Positions 15,719 to 23,553 of a DNA stretch of 32,660 nt are shown here, in pieces. The DNA is from an uncultured Sphingomonadaceae bacterium. GTDB taxonomy: Bacteria; Pseudomonadota; Alphaproteobacteria; Sphingomonadales; Sphingomonadaceae. The notes beneath the pieces were generated by a model that searched no databases, was not told the origin of the DNA, and saw nothing but the letters and a program-made list of their open reading frames with translations. Positions within the stretch are counted from its first letter, which is position 1, and the number at the start of each line of letters is the position of its first letter. The position numbers and the translations under genes were made by a program. The stretch is from assembly GCA_937873035.1 (NCBI GenBank), contig CALMVA010000066.1, positions 1 to 32,660 on the forward strand, in the 5' to 3' direction.

Positions 15719-16945
15719 TCAGTTATGCTGCCAGCCGCCAAAGCCAGAGTAGCGCACGGCTTCTTCGGGGAAAGTCATGACGAGCCGCGCGCCTCTGCCA
15801 TCCGGGTTGGCCGCAAGGTCGAGCGAGCCGCCAATTTTTTCAACGAGCTGGCGGCACATATAAAGGCCGATGCCATTGCCCTCATCGCCTTTTTTAGAAG
15901 TCGAAAAGGCGTGGAAAAGCTTACCGGCGATGTCGTCGGAAATGCCCGCTCCGTCGTCAATGATCGAAAGGGCCAGCCCGCCATCGCCAAGGCGCTTGAC
16001 TGTAACGTCAATGCGGCCGCGCGTAACGAGGTGCCGGATGTGCGCCTCGCGGATCGCCTGAATGGCGTTGCGAAAGCCGTTGAGCAGGATCAGCTCAAAC
16101 GACAGGCGCGAGAAGCCAAGGATCGACGCAGGCTCAGGGATCGAGATTTCGCCAAATTGGACGCCTGCCTCCTGCATCAGATTGGCCGTTTGCGATTGCG
16201 CCGCGCGAATGGCCGATTCCAGATCAAACTCGGCCTGCGCATCGGCCTCTGCCTTGGCATGGGCCAGCATCTTGCCGGAAATGGCGCGCGCGCGCTCAAC
16301 TTGCTCAAGTATCTTGTCGAACTTTTCAAGCGCCTTCTGGCTGTTCGTATCATGCTGGCCAACAAGGCGGAGTCGCCCGTTTTCTGCGGCAAAGGCAATG
16401 GTGGCAAGCGGCTGCTTCAACTCATGGCTGAGCGTCGAGGCCATCGATCCCAGCTGCACAAGACGCGCCTCGCGGTTGGAATCACGGCGGCCTTCGGCGC
16501 GGCGCAATTCAACGATGCCGCCATGCTTCCAATGGCCCGGCCCAATATTTCCCTGCGCGAAGAAAGCGCACCAGCGCGGGCCGCTGGGCGTTTCAGCCCA
16601 AAAGCAATTGGCGATGAGATCATCGTTGAGCGAATCCGCAAAGGTGCGGGCGTCAACATCGCGCAGCGTCCACTCTGCCATATGGGGCGCGCCTCGATTA
16701 CTCGTGACGCGCAGGCTCAGCCGGTCGTGCGCTGCATCCCAAACGGCGTCTTCCCCCGCAACGGCGGCCCCGGCCTCCTTCATCGCGGTGATGATGGACG
16801 GCACAGTGCGCGCCATTTTGCGAGGCAGGCGCAGTCGCTTGCGCAGACGCCGGACAATCAGCTCGGAAAAATCGCGCAGCAACTCACCCACGGACCCTGG
16901 ATGGTCGTGGCGATGCGCCCCGTTCAACTTCCGTGCAGTCCCCAT
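15719..16945 (-). CDS. Soluble sensor histidine kinase (FixL/HPK4-like)
   Basis: A 408-residue kinase without membrane segments. The first ~155 residues form an input region I do not recognise, containing AEWTLRDVDARTFADSLN and FWAETPSGPRWCAFFAQ, possibly PAS-like. The H-box is STLSHELKQPLATI with H174. N, G1 and G2 boxes follow: NGFRNAIQAI (289-298), DDGAGI and GNGIGLYMC. The HELKQPL form is typical of the FixL/DctB group. The start at 16945 lies 7 bases after the stop of the response regulator, so translation is probably coupled, though no good ribosome site is seen. A longer in-frame extension exists upstream but would overlap the regulator by over 200 bp. Autophosphorylation and transfer to that receiver is the inferred role. 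Confidence 0.85.
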   Translation of the reverse strand: MGTARKLNGAHRHDHPGSVGELLRDFSELIVRRLRKRLRLPRKMARTVPSIITAMKEAGAAVAGEDAVWDAAHDRLSLRVTSNRGAPHMAEWTLRDVDARTFADSLNDDLIANCFWAETPSGPRWCAFFAQGNIGPGHWKHGGIVELRRAEGRRDSNREARLVQLGSMASTLSHELKQPLATIAFAAENGRLRLVGQHDTNSQKALEKFDKILEQVERARAISGKMLAHAKAEADAQAEFDLESAIRAAQSQTANLMQEAGVQFGEISIPEPASILGFSRLSFELILLNGFRNAIQAIREAHIRHLVTRGRIDVTVKRLGDGGLALSIIDDGAGISDDIAGKLFHAFSTSKKGDEGNGIGLYMCRQLVEKIGGSLDLAANPDGRGARLVMTFPEEAVRYSGFGGWQHN

Positions 16946-16952
16946 TGTCGCG

Positions 16953-17858
16953 TCAGATGATCGGCGTGTTCTCGGCGCTTGCCAGCATGGCGAGCATCCG
17001 CTTGGCCGCATCGTCGGTGAGCGCCACGAAAATGCGGCGCGCGTCATTGGGGTCAGTCCAGCGGCGCAGCAGGCCACGATCTGCCAGTTCGCGGATTTTG
17101 CGGATCGCGGTCGAGGCTGGCACCGATGCCGCAATCGCAACGCTCGTGACTGATTCCTGACGATTTTCAACGTGCGCGGCGGTCAGTTCGAGCAGGATGT
17201 CCCACGACGGATCGGAGAACAGATCGCCTTCGAAATATTTCTGACGATTGCGCCGTGCCTTGATGATCGACTTGAGCACCGCCGGGTGAACGGCATTGGG
17301 ATTGGCCATCGACGCTGCGACTTCATCGTCGCTTGAGATGCTGTCCTTGTCGTTCACGCCCAGCTTGCTCATCAGCGCGTGGAGCGATTCCTGAATATTG
17401 GCGACCGATTCAACGACCTGTGTATCGCGCGCCGATGCCTCCATGGTGGCAAGGCGCTGAGCTGCACGTTCAAGTGCGGCTTCATACATATCGCGGGTGA
17501 CGGGTTTGCTCAGGAAATCGACGAATCCGTCCTGCATAGCCTGCACGGCAAGCTCGATTGACGGATAGCCGGTGAGCAGAATGGCAACGAAATTACGACC
17601 ATTCCGGTTGTTTTCGCCCAGCGACTTGATGAGTTGAAGGCCATTTCCGCTCGGAAGGGACCAATCTGAGATGACAAGATTGATGTCGATATGCTCGGCA
17701 AAGACTGCCTTCGCCTCTTCTGCGGAGGCAGCCGTCCGGCAGCTATAGCCCAGCAGATCGAGCAAATCAGCCTGCTCAAGCAGCAAGTCCCTGTCATCAT
17801 CGACAAGGAGAATTTTGAGCGTGGACTGCTGCGCAGCCTTCACATTTCCTTCCAACAT
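16953..17858 (-). CDS. Response regulator with MarR-like winged-helix output
   Basis: 301 residues. An N-terminal receiver (about 15-130) has acidic pair D20/D21, phospho-acceptor D65 in ISDWSLPSG, the Thr of LLTGYPS and the Lys of FLSKPVT. After a linker of ~70 residues, the C-terminal part (about 210-300) looks like a MarR-type winged helix: VTSVAIAASVPASTAIRKI, then LADRGLLRRWTDPNDARRIF and VALTDDA. This output domain is not one of the standard OmpR, NarL or NtrC types. The ATG at 17858 has AAGGA five bases upstream; a GTG one codon earlier is less likely. It is the first gene of a minus-strand unit with the soluble kinase. DNA-binding target unknown. Confidence 0.85.
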   Translation of the reverse strand: MLEGNVKAAQQSTLKILLVDDDRDLLLEQADLLDLLGYSCRTAASAEEAKAVFAEHIDINLVISDWSLPSGNGLQLIKSLGENNRNGRNFVAILLTGYPSIELAVQAMQDGFVDFLSKPVTRDMYEAALERAAQRLATMEASARDTQVVESVANIQESLHALMSKLGVNDKDSISSDDEVAASMANPNAVHPAVLKSIIKARRNRQKYFEGDLFSDPSWDILLELTAAHVENRQESVTSVAIAASVPASTAIRKIRELADRGLLRRWTDPNDARRIFVALTDDAAKRMLAMLASAENTPII

Positions 17859-18190
17859 CACGTCCTTATACCCCGCCTTTGTCTCGATCAGCCCATTGCG
17901 ATCGATGCCACCGTGAATCGAATACCGCTCCCCTGCGGGCCCACGATGCAGCCCGCAATTACTGGCTTTCCATTCCGCAGTGAAACGGAAACGATGCCAT
18001 TTTGCAGTAGTCTCGCACGCTTCCCTTAAAGCAATATTAAGACTTTGGTGATGCCGCCATACTATGTATCCCGCTGTTGAACGGCTGGCCTTGGCAGTGT
18101 CGCGGCAACCTGTTCAACGGGGGGTGAACGGCGCTCAAAGACTTTGCCTCTCCCTCCGCAGGATGGGGATTTTCACGGGGAATTCAACTG
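17859..18190. promoter_or_regulatory. Control region between two divergent two-component modules
   Basis: About 330 bases without a gene. It contains TTCCG-8-CGGAA (17973-17990) and a long-range pair GTTGAAC (18076-18082) / GTTCAAC (18112-18118), with related GTTCAACGG and TGAACGG elements nearby. These could be sites for either response regulator. Nothing else is recognisable. Confidence 0.4.
18037..18065 (+). promoter_or_regulatory. Candidate promoter for the sensor kinase operon
   Basis: TTAAGA (18037-18042), a 17-bp spacer and TACTAT (18060-18065); each hexamer matches 4 of 6 consensus bases. It would give a leader of about 120 nt containing the GTTGAAC/GTTCAAC pair. Confidence 0.3.
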
Positions 18191-20347
18191 GTGGACATGG
18201 CAGCGACAATACGGCCCCGCGTAACGCTTCAGGACTGGTTCTGGCGGGCGCTGTTCCGGTCTGCCATCATTCCTCTCCTGGTCATCGAGTTGAGCTTTTT
18301 GGGCGTTTACTGGCTCAGCGGCAGTTTCAGCTATCAGGCCAACACCGCGACGGTGCAGGAAATTTCGCACAGCTATCTTCAGGATATTGTTGACCGCGAA
18401 GCCGATACCATCGCGCAGACGCTGCGTGGTGTTGAGCGTATGACGGGAATGTTGGCGCGTGAGACAGGGCGTGCGCTGGTGCTGCCCAACGCCGTGTCTG
18501 GCGCAGAACGCAGCCGCTATGCCTTTGACAAGAATGGCGCGTTCCGCACGATGCGCGACAATGGCACGACCGCGTCTTTCTACAGCGGCATCCTGCCAAT
18601 TGGCCCGGCGCAGCTTGAAAAAGTATGGCGGCTGGAGCGCCTTGATGCGATGATGGTGAATATCAAGCAGAGTGACGCGCTCATCGCCCAAGTCTATTTC
18701 AACACCTTTGACAGCTACAACCGCATCTATCCCTATTTCGATACGGGCACCTATCCGGCGCGGATGGATATTCCCTCCTACAATTTCTATTATGAGGCGG
18801 ATTCCGCGCATAACCCGCGACGGGTGCCGGTGTGGACCGACGCTTATATTGATCCCGCCGGGCAAGGCTGGATGGTTTCGTCGGTGGTGCCGGTTTATCA
18901 GGGCAACCGGCTTGAGGGGGTTGTCGGGATCGACGTAACAATCCGCTCGATCGTCAATCGCGTTCTGGCGACAGATCTACCCTGGAAATCATATGCGATG
19001 CTTGTTGGGCGCGATGGGACGATCATTGCGCTTCAGCCGGCGGGCGAAAAAGATTTGGGCCTGAAGGAATTGAAGGACCACACCTATGCCGCGGCGATTG
19101 CGGGTGACACATTCAAGCCTGCCCAGTTCAACCTGAGTAAGCGCACCGATATGCGCGCGCTTGCCGAAAGGGTGTTCGCGCAGCCGCGCGGCGTGGTGCA
19201 TTTTGAGCTCAACGGGTCTGAGCGCGTGGCCGCTTATTCAAAGGTTGCAGGGCCGGGCTGGCACCTTGTGATCGTGGGCGCAGAAGAGCAGATCAACCTG
19301 ACGGCGGAAAATTTGCGCGCGCAATATCTGCGTATCACGATCATCATGCTCGCCATCCTCGTTGTTTTCTACATGGGCTATTTCGCGTTCCTCTATGTTC
19401 GCTCGCGGCGCATGAGCTTTGTTGTGGCGCAGCCGCTTGAGCAGTTGACCGACGTTGTCGAGATTATGAGCCGTGGCGGTAAAGACCCGGAGTTCAGCGG
19501 GTCCGAGGTGGAAGAGATTGACCGTTTTGGTGCGCATCTCATAGATGTGCACGAAAAGCTGGCAGCCGCCGAAGCGCGCAGCCAGGCGCAGGAACGGCTG
19601 GTGGCGGCCGCGCTTGAAAAGGAGCGCGAGGTCAATGAAACGCAGCGCCGCTTCATCCGGGTGATGAGCCATGAAATCCGCACGCCGCTCGCCGTCATCG
19701 ACTCAAGTGCGCAGATACTGGAGCGCCGGGCAAGCGGCATTGCGCCGGACGCATTGGCAGACCGGGCACGCAGGATGCGCCGCTCGACCGGGCGTATTGC
19801 GGGCCTGCTCACCCGTCTTGTGCGCCTGCTCGATATTGATAGCGGGCGCGGTAAAGCGCCGCTGGCGCCTGTTGATCTTGCAAAACTCGTGGTTGAAAGC
19901 TGCGCCGAATTTCAAGCCACCGCCGCGGGGCGTGAATTGCGCGTGTCGGCCAATGGCGAGGCGGTGGTTGAAGCCGATCTTGAGCTTATGCGTCTGACGC
20001 TGATGGCGGTGCTGGAGAATGCCGACAAATTTTCACCGCCTGAAAAGCCCGTTGATGTGGCGTTGGTGCGTCGTAAATCGGATGTGGTCGTTACCGTTAC
20101 GGACTATGGAGACGGCATTTCGGCGGAGGACCTGCCCCACATCTTTGATCGCTTCTATCGCGGGGCAAACGCGACGGGCACGGTTGGCTCTGGCATTGGC
20201 CTGCATCTGGCGCGGGTATTTGCTGCAACCAATCGTGGCGAGATCAGGGTTTTGGATGGTGAAAATGGCGGAACGTGCGTATCGCTCAGGTTCAGGTTGG
20301 CGTCCGCGTCGCGCCGGGGCAAGCGGACAGAAGAGGTAAGCGAATGA
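18191..20347 (+). CDS. Membrane sensor histidine kinase with periplasmic Cache-like domain
   Basis: 718 residues. Transmembrane helix 1 lies at about 21-42. A periplasmic region of ~340 residues has dCache-like features (VPVWTDAYIDPAGQGWMVS, VPVYQGNRLEGVVGIDVTI). Helix 2 is at about 382-403 (IIMLAILVVFYMGYFAFLY). A HAMP-like/coiled linker with EARSQAQERLVAAALEKERE follows, then the H-box MSHEIRTPLAVI with H494 and an ATPase domain with ENADKF, DYGDGI and GSGIGLHLA. The GTG at 18191 follows CACGGGGAATTCAACTG; an ATG two codons later is an alternative. It should sense a small extracytoplasmic ligand and pass phosphate to the overlapping receiver protein. Confidence 0.88.
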   Translation: MDMAATIRPRVTLQDWFWRALFRSAIIPLLVIELSFLGVYWLSGSFSYQANTATVQEISHSYLQDIVDREADTIAQTLRGVERMTGMLARETGRALVLPNAVSGAERSRYAFDKNGAFRTMRDNGTTASFYSGILPIGPAQLEKVWRLERLDAMMVNIKQSDALIAQVYFNTFDSYNRIYPYFDTGTYPARMDIPSYNFYYEADSAHNPRRVPVWTDAYIDPAGQGWMVSSVVPVYQGNRLEGVVGIDVTIRSIVNRVLATDLPWKSYAMLVGRDGTIIALQPAGEKDLGLKELKDHTYAAAIAGDTFKPAQFNLSKRTDMRALAERVFAQPRGVVHFELNGSERVAAYSKVAGPGWHLVIVGAEEQINLTAENLRAQYLRITIIMLAILVVFYMGYFAFLYVRSRRMSFVVAQPLEQLTDVVEIMSRGGKDPEFSGSEVEEIDRFGAHLIDVHEKLAAAEARSQAQERLVAAALEKEREVNETQRRFIRVMSHEIRTPLAVIDSSAQILERRASGIAPDALADRARRMRRSTGRIAGLLTRLVRLLDIDSGRGKAPLAPVDLAKLVVESCAEFQATAAGRELRVSANGEAVVEADLELMRLTLMAVLENADKFSPPEKPVDVALVRRKSDVVVTVTDYGDGISAEDLPHIFDRFYRGANATGTVGSGIGLHLARVFAATNRGEIRVLDGENGGTCVSLRFRLASASRRGKRTEEVSE

Positions 20348-21162
20348 CTGATGCCCGTATCCTCGTGATCGAGGATGAAGAAGAGTTGCGGCTTGATCTC
20401 GTCGACCTGCTTGAGGGCGAGGGATATAACGTGATTCACCGCGGCGACGGCGGCGAGGCGATTGCCGCCATCGAGCTTTATCGCCCCGTGCTCGTCATCT
20501 GCGACGTTCAATTGCCCAGCCTTGGCGGCATCGGGATTTTGAAGGCGGTGCGCAGTTCACGGAAAAGCCCGCCGGCGATGATTATGATGACGGCCTATGG
20601 CGACCATGAGACAGTGGAAACGCTGCGCAATCTTGGCGCGCTTGAATGTCTCATCAAGCCCGCCTCTTATGATGAGCTGCTTGCCGCCGTGGCGCGGCAT
20701 ATGCCCAAGGAAGATGGGGCGTCTGAACCGGCTGACGTGGCACCGCCGCCGTCCCCCGCTGCCTCCCGGATCGAGGGCGGCGATGGTCCGGTGGTGCTGG
20801 TTGTGGAAGATGAGAGCGAACTCGCCGATGAAATGACCGAACTGCTCGACAGTTTTGGCCATCGCGCACTCTCGTCTGGCGGCGTGGAGGATGCGCTTCA
20901 AAAATTGCGCGCGCATCCATCGCTGACGGGTGTTCTGGTTGATCTGGGTTTGGCCGGCGAAAGCGGGCTGACGCTCATTCAACGTGCGGCAGAAGATGCC
21001 GAACTGTTGGCGCGTGGCTTGCGCTTTCTCGTTCTCAGCGGGCGCACGCCGGACGCTGGGGAGCTGGATGGACTTCCCATCAAGCCGGTCGGCTGCCTGA
21101 CCAAGCCCGCGCGCATCGCCGATATTCTGGACTTTGCCAGCATGGTCTCGTCTCAAGGATGA
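20344..21162 (+). CDS. Double-receiver response regulator without output domain
   Basis: 272 residues made of two CheY-like receivers joined by a Pro/Ala linker (PPPSPAAS). Receiver 1 (1-~118): IEDEEE near the N-terminus, phospho-acceptor D54 in VICDVQLPS, Lys in LIKPASY. Receiver 2 (~150-272): VVEDESE, acceptor D200 in VLVDLGLAG, Lys K254 in LTKPARI. No DNA-binding or enzymatic domain follows, so it is likely a phosphorelay hub, phosphate sink or protein-interaction regulator. Its ATG overlaps the kinase stop (ATGA) and has AGAGG upstream, so the two are translationally coupled. Confidence 0.85.
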   Translation: MTDARILVIEDEEELRLDLVDLLEGEGYNVIHRGDGGEAIAAIELYRPVLVICDVQLPSLGGIGILKAVRSSRKSPPAMIMMTAYGDHETVETLRNLGALECLIKPASYDELLAAVARHMPKEDGASEPADVAPPPSPAASRIEGGDGPVVLVVEDESELADEMTELLDSFGHRALSSGGVEDALQKLRAHPSLTGVLVDLGLAGESGLTLIQRAAEDAELLARGLRFLVLSGRTPDAGELDGLPIKPVGCLTKPARIADILDFASMVSSQG

Positions 21163-21181
21163 GAGCCTGATCGACGGTCGC

Positions 21182-21206
21182 GGCGGAAACGCCATGCGTG
21201 TCCGCC
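21182..21206. terminator. Hairpin after the two-component operon
   Basis: GGCGGA-A-ACGC-CAT-GCGT-G-TCCGCC: ten paired bases, one mismatch and a 3-nt loop. It lies between the double-receiver stop and the stop of the convergent small ORF. There is no T-run on either side, so termination is plausible but not certain. Confidence 0.5.
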
Positions 21207-21431
21207 CTAATCGGTCAGGCCCTGATGCGGGCTTTCATCAAGCCGGATCGTGAGCGCGACGGCGTCGGTGCGCACGGCCTGCCCGCTCGATGGTGGGCGG
21301 CGGGCGTAATGCTCACGCAGGATGAGTGTCATCGTCCAGATGGCGCAGGCGGCGATCACCAGCAGGTGCAGCACGTCTGCTAGTCTGATACTGGAACGGG
21401 CGGGCGTCGATGTGAGGGGATGCCGCGTCAT
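21207..21431 (-). CDS. Possible small single-pass membrane protein
   Basis: A 74-residue reading frame: a polar, basic N-terminus (MTRHPLTSTPARSSIRL), one hydrophobic helix (ADVLHLLVIAACAIWTMTLI) and a hydrophilic tail (REHYARRPPSSGQ onward). That layout is what a small inner-membrane protein would show. Against it: a strong minus-strand terminator ends only 33 bases upstream of the ATG, leaving little room for a promoter, and the ribosome site (GGGG) is weak. The frame stays open upstream to 21575. No family is recognised. This may be a chance ORF. Confidence 0.38.
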   Translation of the reverse strand: MTRHPLTSTPARSSIRLADVLHLLVIAACAIWTMTLILREHYARRPPSSGQAVRTDAVALTIRLDESPHQGLTD

Positions 21432-21463
21432 AATCCAGCCCCAAAGGCAGATGTTGCGTTTAT

Positions 21464-21497
21464 AAAAAAGGACGCAGGTGGCGGGGCCACCTGCGTC
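21464..21497 (-). terminator. Strong minus-strand intrinsic terminator
   Basis: A perfect 12-bp stem, GACGCAGGTGGC (21471-21482) and GCCACCTGCGTC (21486-21497), with a GGG loop. On the minus strand it is followed by C and six T residues (complement of 21464-21470). It would end transcripts from dinB or from any small RNA made between 21498 and 21725. Confidence 0.9.
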
Positions 21498-21725
21498 ATG
21501 ACTGTCATTATGCGTAGTGACAAGATTGTGCGACCCGAACGTGGACTGGCCACGAACAGGCTTTTCGTCTTCCATTTATGCCTGGGCCAATCAACGTGAA
21601 CTGATGCCAGTTTGGCGCATGGCGGGATGGTTAGGCGCGCCTTTACCAGTTGAATGGCGAAATAAGCTGGGTTGGGCTGTGTGTTTGGTCAAGCCGAACT
21701 GGCGGCGATTGTGCGCCTTTCAGGT
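21498..21725. other. Non-coding stretch between dinB and its terminator
   Basis: 228 bases with no supported gene on either strand. It holds the dyad CGTGG-5-CCACG (21540-21554). Because the terminator lies so far past the dinB stop, this is either a long dinB 3' UTR or a site for an unrecognised small RNA on the minus strand. Confidence 0.4.
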
Positions 21726-22817
21726 TCAATCCTGCGCATCAAACAGGGCTGGCTGGGCGTTGAGTGCGTCCTTCTCGGTTTCGCCAAAGCCTGACAGCGT
21801 GACGCCCAGCAGGCGGATGCCTTGTTGCAAGGGAAGCAAGCCTTTGAGGAGCAGTGCGACAACCTCCTCAATCGACACCGCATCTGCGATGGCGCGGGCG
21901 ACGGTGCGGCTGCGTGTGACGGTGCGGAAGTCTGCATAGCGCAGCTTCAAAGTCACAGTTTTGCCGGCCATGTCGCGCTTGGCGCAATGGCGCGCGACGG
22001 TTGCGATGAGCTGTTGCAATGCCTCCATACAGGCTTCGTAGCTCGTCAGATCATCATGAAAGGTCGTTTCTGACCCGATTGATTTGCGCTCTTGGCTTGG
22101 GTTTACAGGGCGATGGTCTATCCCGCGCGCTGCCCAGTAATAATAGTGACCGGCCTTGCCAAAGCTCTGCTGGAGAGCGTCAAGGCTGCGCGCGCGCAAG
22201 TCTGCCCCGGTAATGATGCCGAGCCTCTCCATCTTGCTGCTTGTCGCCGGGCCAACGCCGTGGAATTTGCGCACCGGCAGCCCGGCCACAAAATCAGCCC
22301 CCTGCGCGGGGGTGATGACGTAAAGTCCGTCAGGCTTGTTCATGTCCGACGCGATCTTGGCGAGAAACTTGTTGTAGGAAACGCCCGCCGATGCCGTGAG
22401 CGTGGTGACGGCGTTTATCTCGGCACGAATGGCCTCAGCGATCCGTGTGGCCGATGGCTCGCCTTTGAGATTGTCGGTCACGTCGAGATAGGCCTCGTCA
22501 AGGCTCAGGGGTTGGACAAGCGGCGTCCAACTCAGGAATATCTCGCGGATTTGGGCGGAGACGTGGCGATAAACTTCAAAACGGGGCGGCACGAAGATGA
22601 GGTTGGGGCAAAGCCGCCGGGCGCGCGAGGCCGGCATGGCGGAGCGGACGCCAAAGGTGCGGGCCTCATAGCTTGCGGCTGCGACCACGCCGCGCGGTCC
22701 GCCGCCCCCTACGGCCACGGGCTTGCCACGCAGATCGGGGTTGTCCCGCTGCTCGACAGACGCAAAAAAGGCATCCATGTCGATATGGATGACCTTGCGT
22801 ATGCGCGCTTCGTCCAT
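21726..22817 (-). CDS. dinB: DNA polymerase IV (Y-family translesion polymerase)
   Basis: 363 residues, the usual length. The palm carries D13 in HIDMDAFFASVEQ and D107/E108 in SLDEAYLDV, the catalytic carboxylates of Y-family enzymes. SYNKFLAKIASDMNKPDGL and the HhH segment VRKFHGVGPATSSKMERLGI are present, as is the little-finger start RKSIGSETTF. The C-terminus QPALF (followed by DAQD) is a beta-clamp binding motif. Pol IV copies past lesions at stalled forks with low fidelity. A LexA box 20 bp upstream of the start shows SOS control. It is transcribed away from the rimP operon. Confidence 0.95.
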   Translation of the reverse strand: MDEARIRKVIHIDMDAFFASVEQRDNPDLRGKPVAVGGGGPRGVVAAASYEARTFGVRSAMPASRARRLCPNLIFVPPRFEVYRHVSAQIREIFLSWTPLVQPLSLDEAYLDVTDNLKGEPSATRIAEAIRAEINAVTTLTASAGVSYNKFLAKIASDMNKPDGLYVITPAQGADFVAGLPVRKFHGVGPATSSKMERLGIITGADLRARSLDALQQSFGKAGHYYYWAARGIDHRPVNPSQERKSIGSETTFHDDLTSYEACMEALQQLIATVARHCAKRDMAGKTVTLKLRYADFRTVTRSRTVARAIADAVSIEEVVALLLKGLLPLQQGIRLLGVTLSGFGETEKDALNAQPALFDAQD

Positions 22818-22836
22818 TGCCCTGCCTGCTGGATGC

Positions 22837-22851
22837 GTTCCTTTTCTGTTC
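22837..22851. promoter_or_regulatory. LexA (SOS) box of dinB
   Basis: GTTC-CTTTTCT-GTTC exactly matches the alphaproteobacterial LexA site GTTC-N7-GTTC. It ends 20 bp before the dinB start codon, placing it over or just after the promoter. Confidence 0.85.
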
Positions 22852-22900
22852 CGTAGCGGAGCAGCGGCCGCGCGTCAAAGGGGGTGCTCAAAGACTCCCC

Positions 22901-22929
22901 TTGCCCAAATCCGGCGTTCGCCCTATAGC
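22901..22929 (+). promoter_or_regulatory. Candidate promoter of the rimP-nusA-infB operon
   Basis: TTGCCC (22901-22906), a 17-bp spacer and TATAGC (22924-22929), a good housekeeping-type promoter. The predicted transcript would begin about 85 bases before rimP. Confidence 0.55.
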
Positions 22930-23020
22930 GACTGTGTCTTCTCGACATCGTTAAAAGTGTTGAGGTCGGAGCCAGCAGGTTCCGGCGGCAAAGATGCATT
23001 GTTTTTATGCCGGAGTTTTA

Positions 23021-23548
23021 ATGGCGGATATTGACGCCCTGACGCAGTTGATCGAGCCTGAGGTGCAAGCCTTGGGGCTTCGGCTCGTGCGCGTGAAGAT
23101 GTTTGGTGGAACCTCCGACCCGACCCTGCAAGTGATGGCGGAGCGCCCCGACACGCGCCAGCTTGTCATTGAGGATTGCGCTGAGCTTTCACGCCGGATT
23201 TCCGATGTGCTCGATGCGACCGACCCGATTGAAGAGGCATATCGCCTTGAAGTCAGCTCGCCAGGGATTGACCGTCCGCTGACGCGGCTGGAGGATTATG
23301 CCGACTGGGCGGGCTTTGATGCGCGTCTGCGGCTGGTCGAAGTCGTCGAGGGGCGCAAGCAGGTTGATGGTCGGCTGAATGGCGTTGAGGACAATGCTGT
23401 CATCATCACGACCGTAAAAACGCGCGATACGCTGCACATTCCGTTTTCTGCCATCGGCAGTGGCAAGCTGCTGCTCACCGATGCGCTGATAAAAGCCACC
23501 ACCCCGCTCTCGACTGATGGAGCGGATGTCATTTCTGTGGAAAGGTAA
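23021..23548 (+). CDS. rimP: Ribosome maturation factor RimP
   Basis: 175 residues. The typical N-terminal domain runs from LIEPEVQALGLRLVRVKMFG through ISDVLDATDPIEEAYRLEVS, with the diagnostic EVSSPGIDRPL, then a C-terminal SH3-like barrel (RLNGVEDNAVIITTVKTRDT, LHIPFSAIGSGKLLL). RimP assists late 30S subunit assembly in the cytoplasm. The ATG at 23021 has GGAG seven bases upstream; an in-frame ATG 27 bp earlier lacks a site. First gene of the translation operon, with nusA 5 bases after it. Confidence 0.95.
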   Translation: MADIDALTQLIEPEVQALGLRLVRVKMFGGTSDPTLQVMAERPDTRQLVIEDCAELSRRISDVLDATDPIEEAYRLEVSSPGIDRPLTRLEDYADWAGFDARLRLVEVVEGRKQVDGRLNGVEDNAVIITTVKTRDTLHIPFSAIGSGKLLLTDALIKATTPLSTDGADVISVER

Positions 23549-23553
23549 GACCC

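Noticed and set aside
16946..17170. Longer N-terminus for the soluble histidine kinase
   Set aside because: The extension would overlap the response regulator by over 200 bp, and its sequence is the off-frame translation of the conserved winged-helix codons.
17960..18000. Possible EcfG-type (GGAAC...CGTT) promoter near GGAAACG
   Set aside because: The upstream element is only partly matched and no CGTT lies at the required distance on the same strand.
21517..21939. 140-residue plus-strand reading frame between the small ORF and dinB
   Set aside because: Half of it is antisense to the conserved dinB C-terminus; no domain, no ribosome site, and low-complexity Ser/Arg composition.
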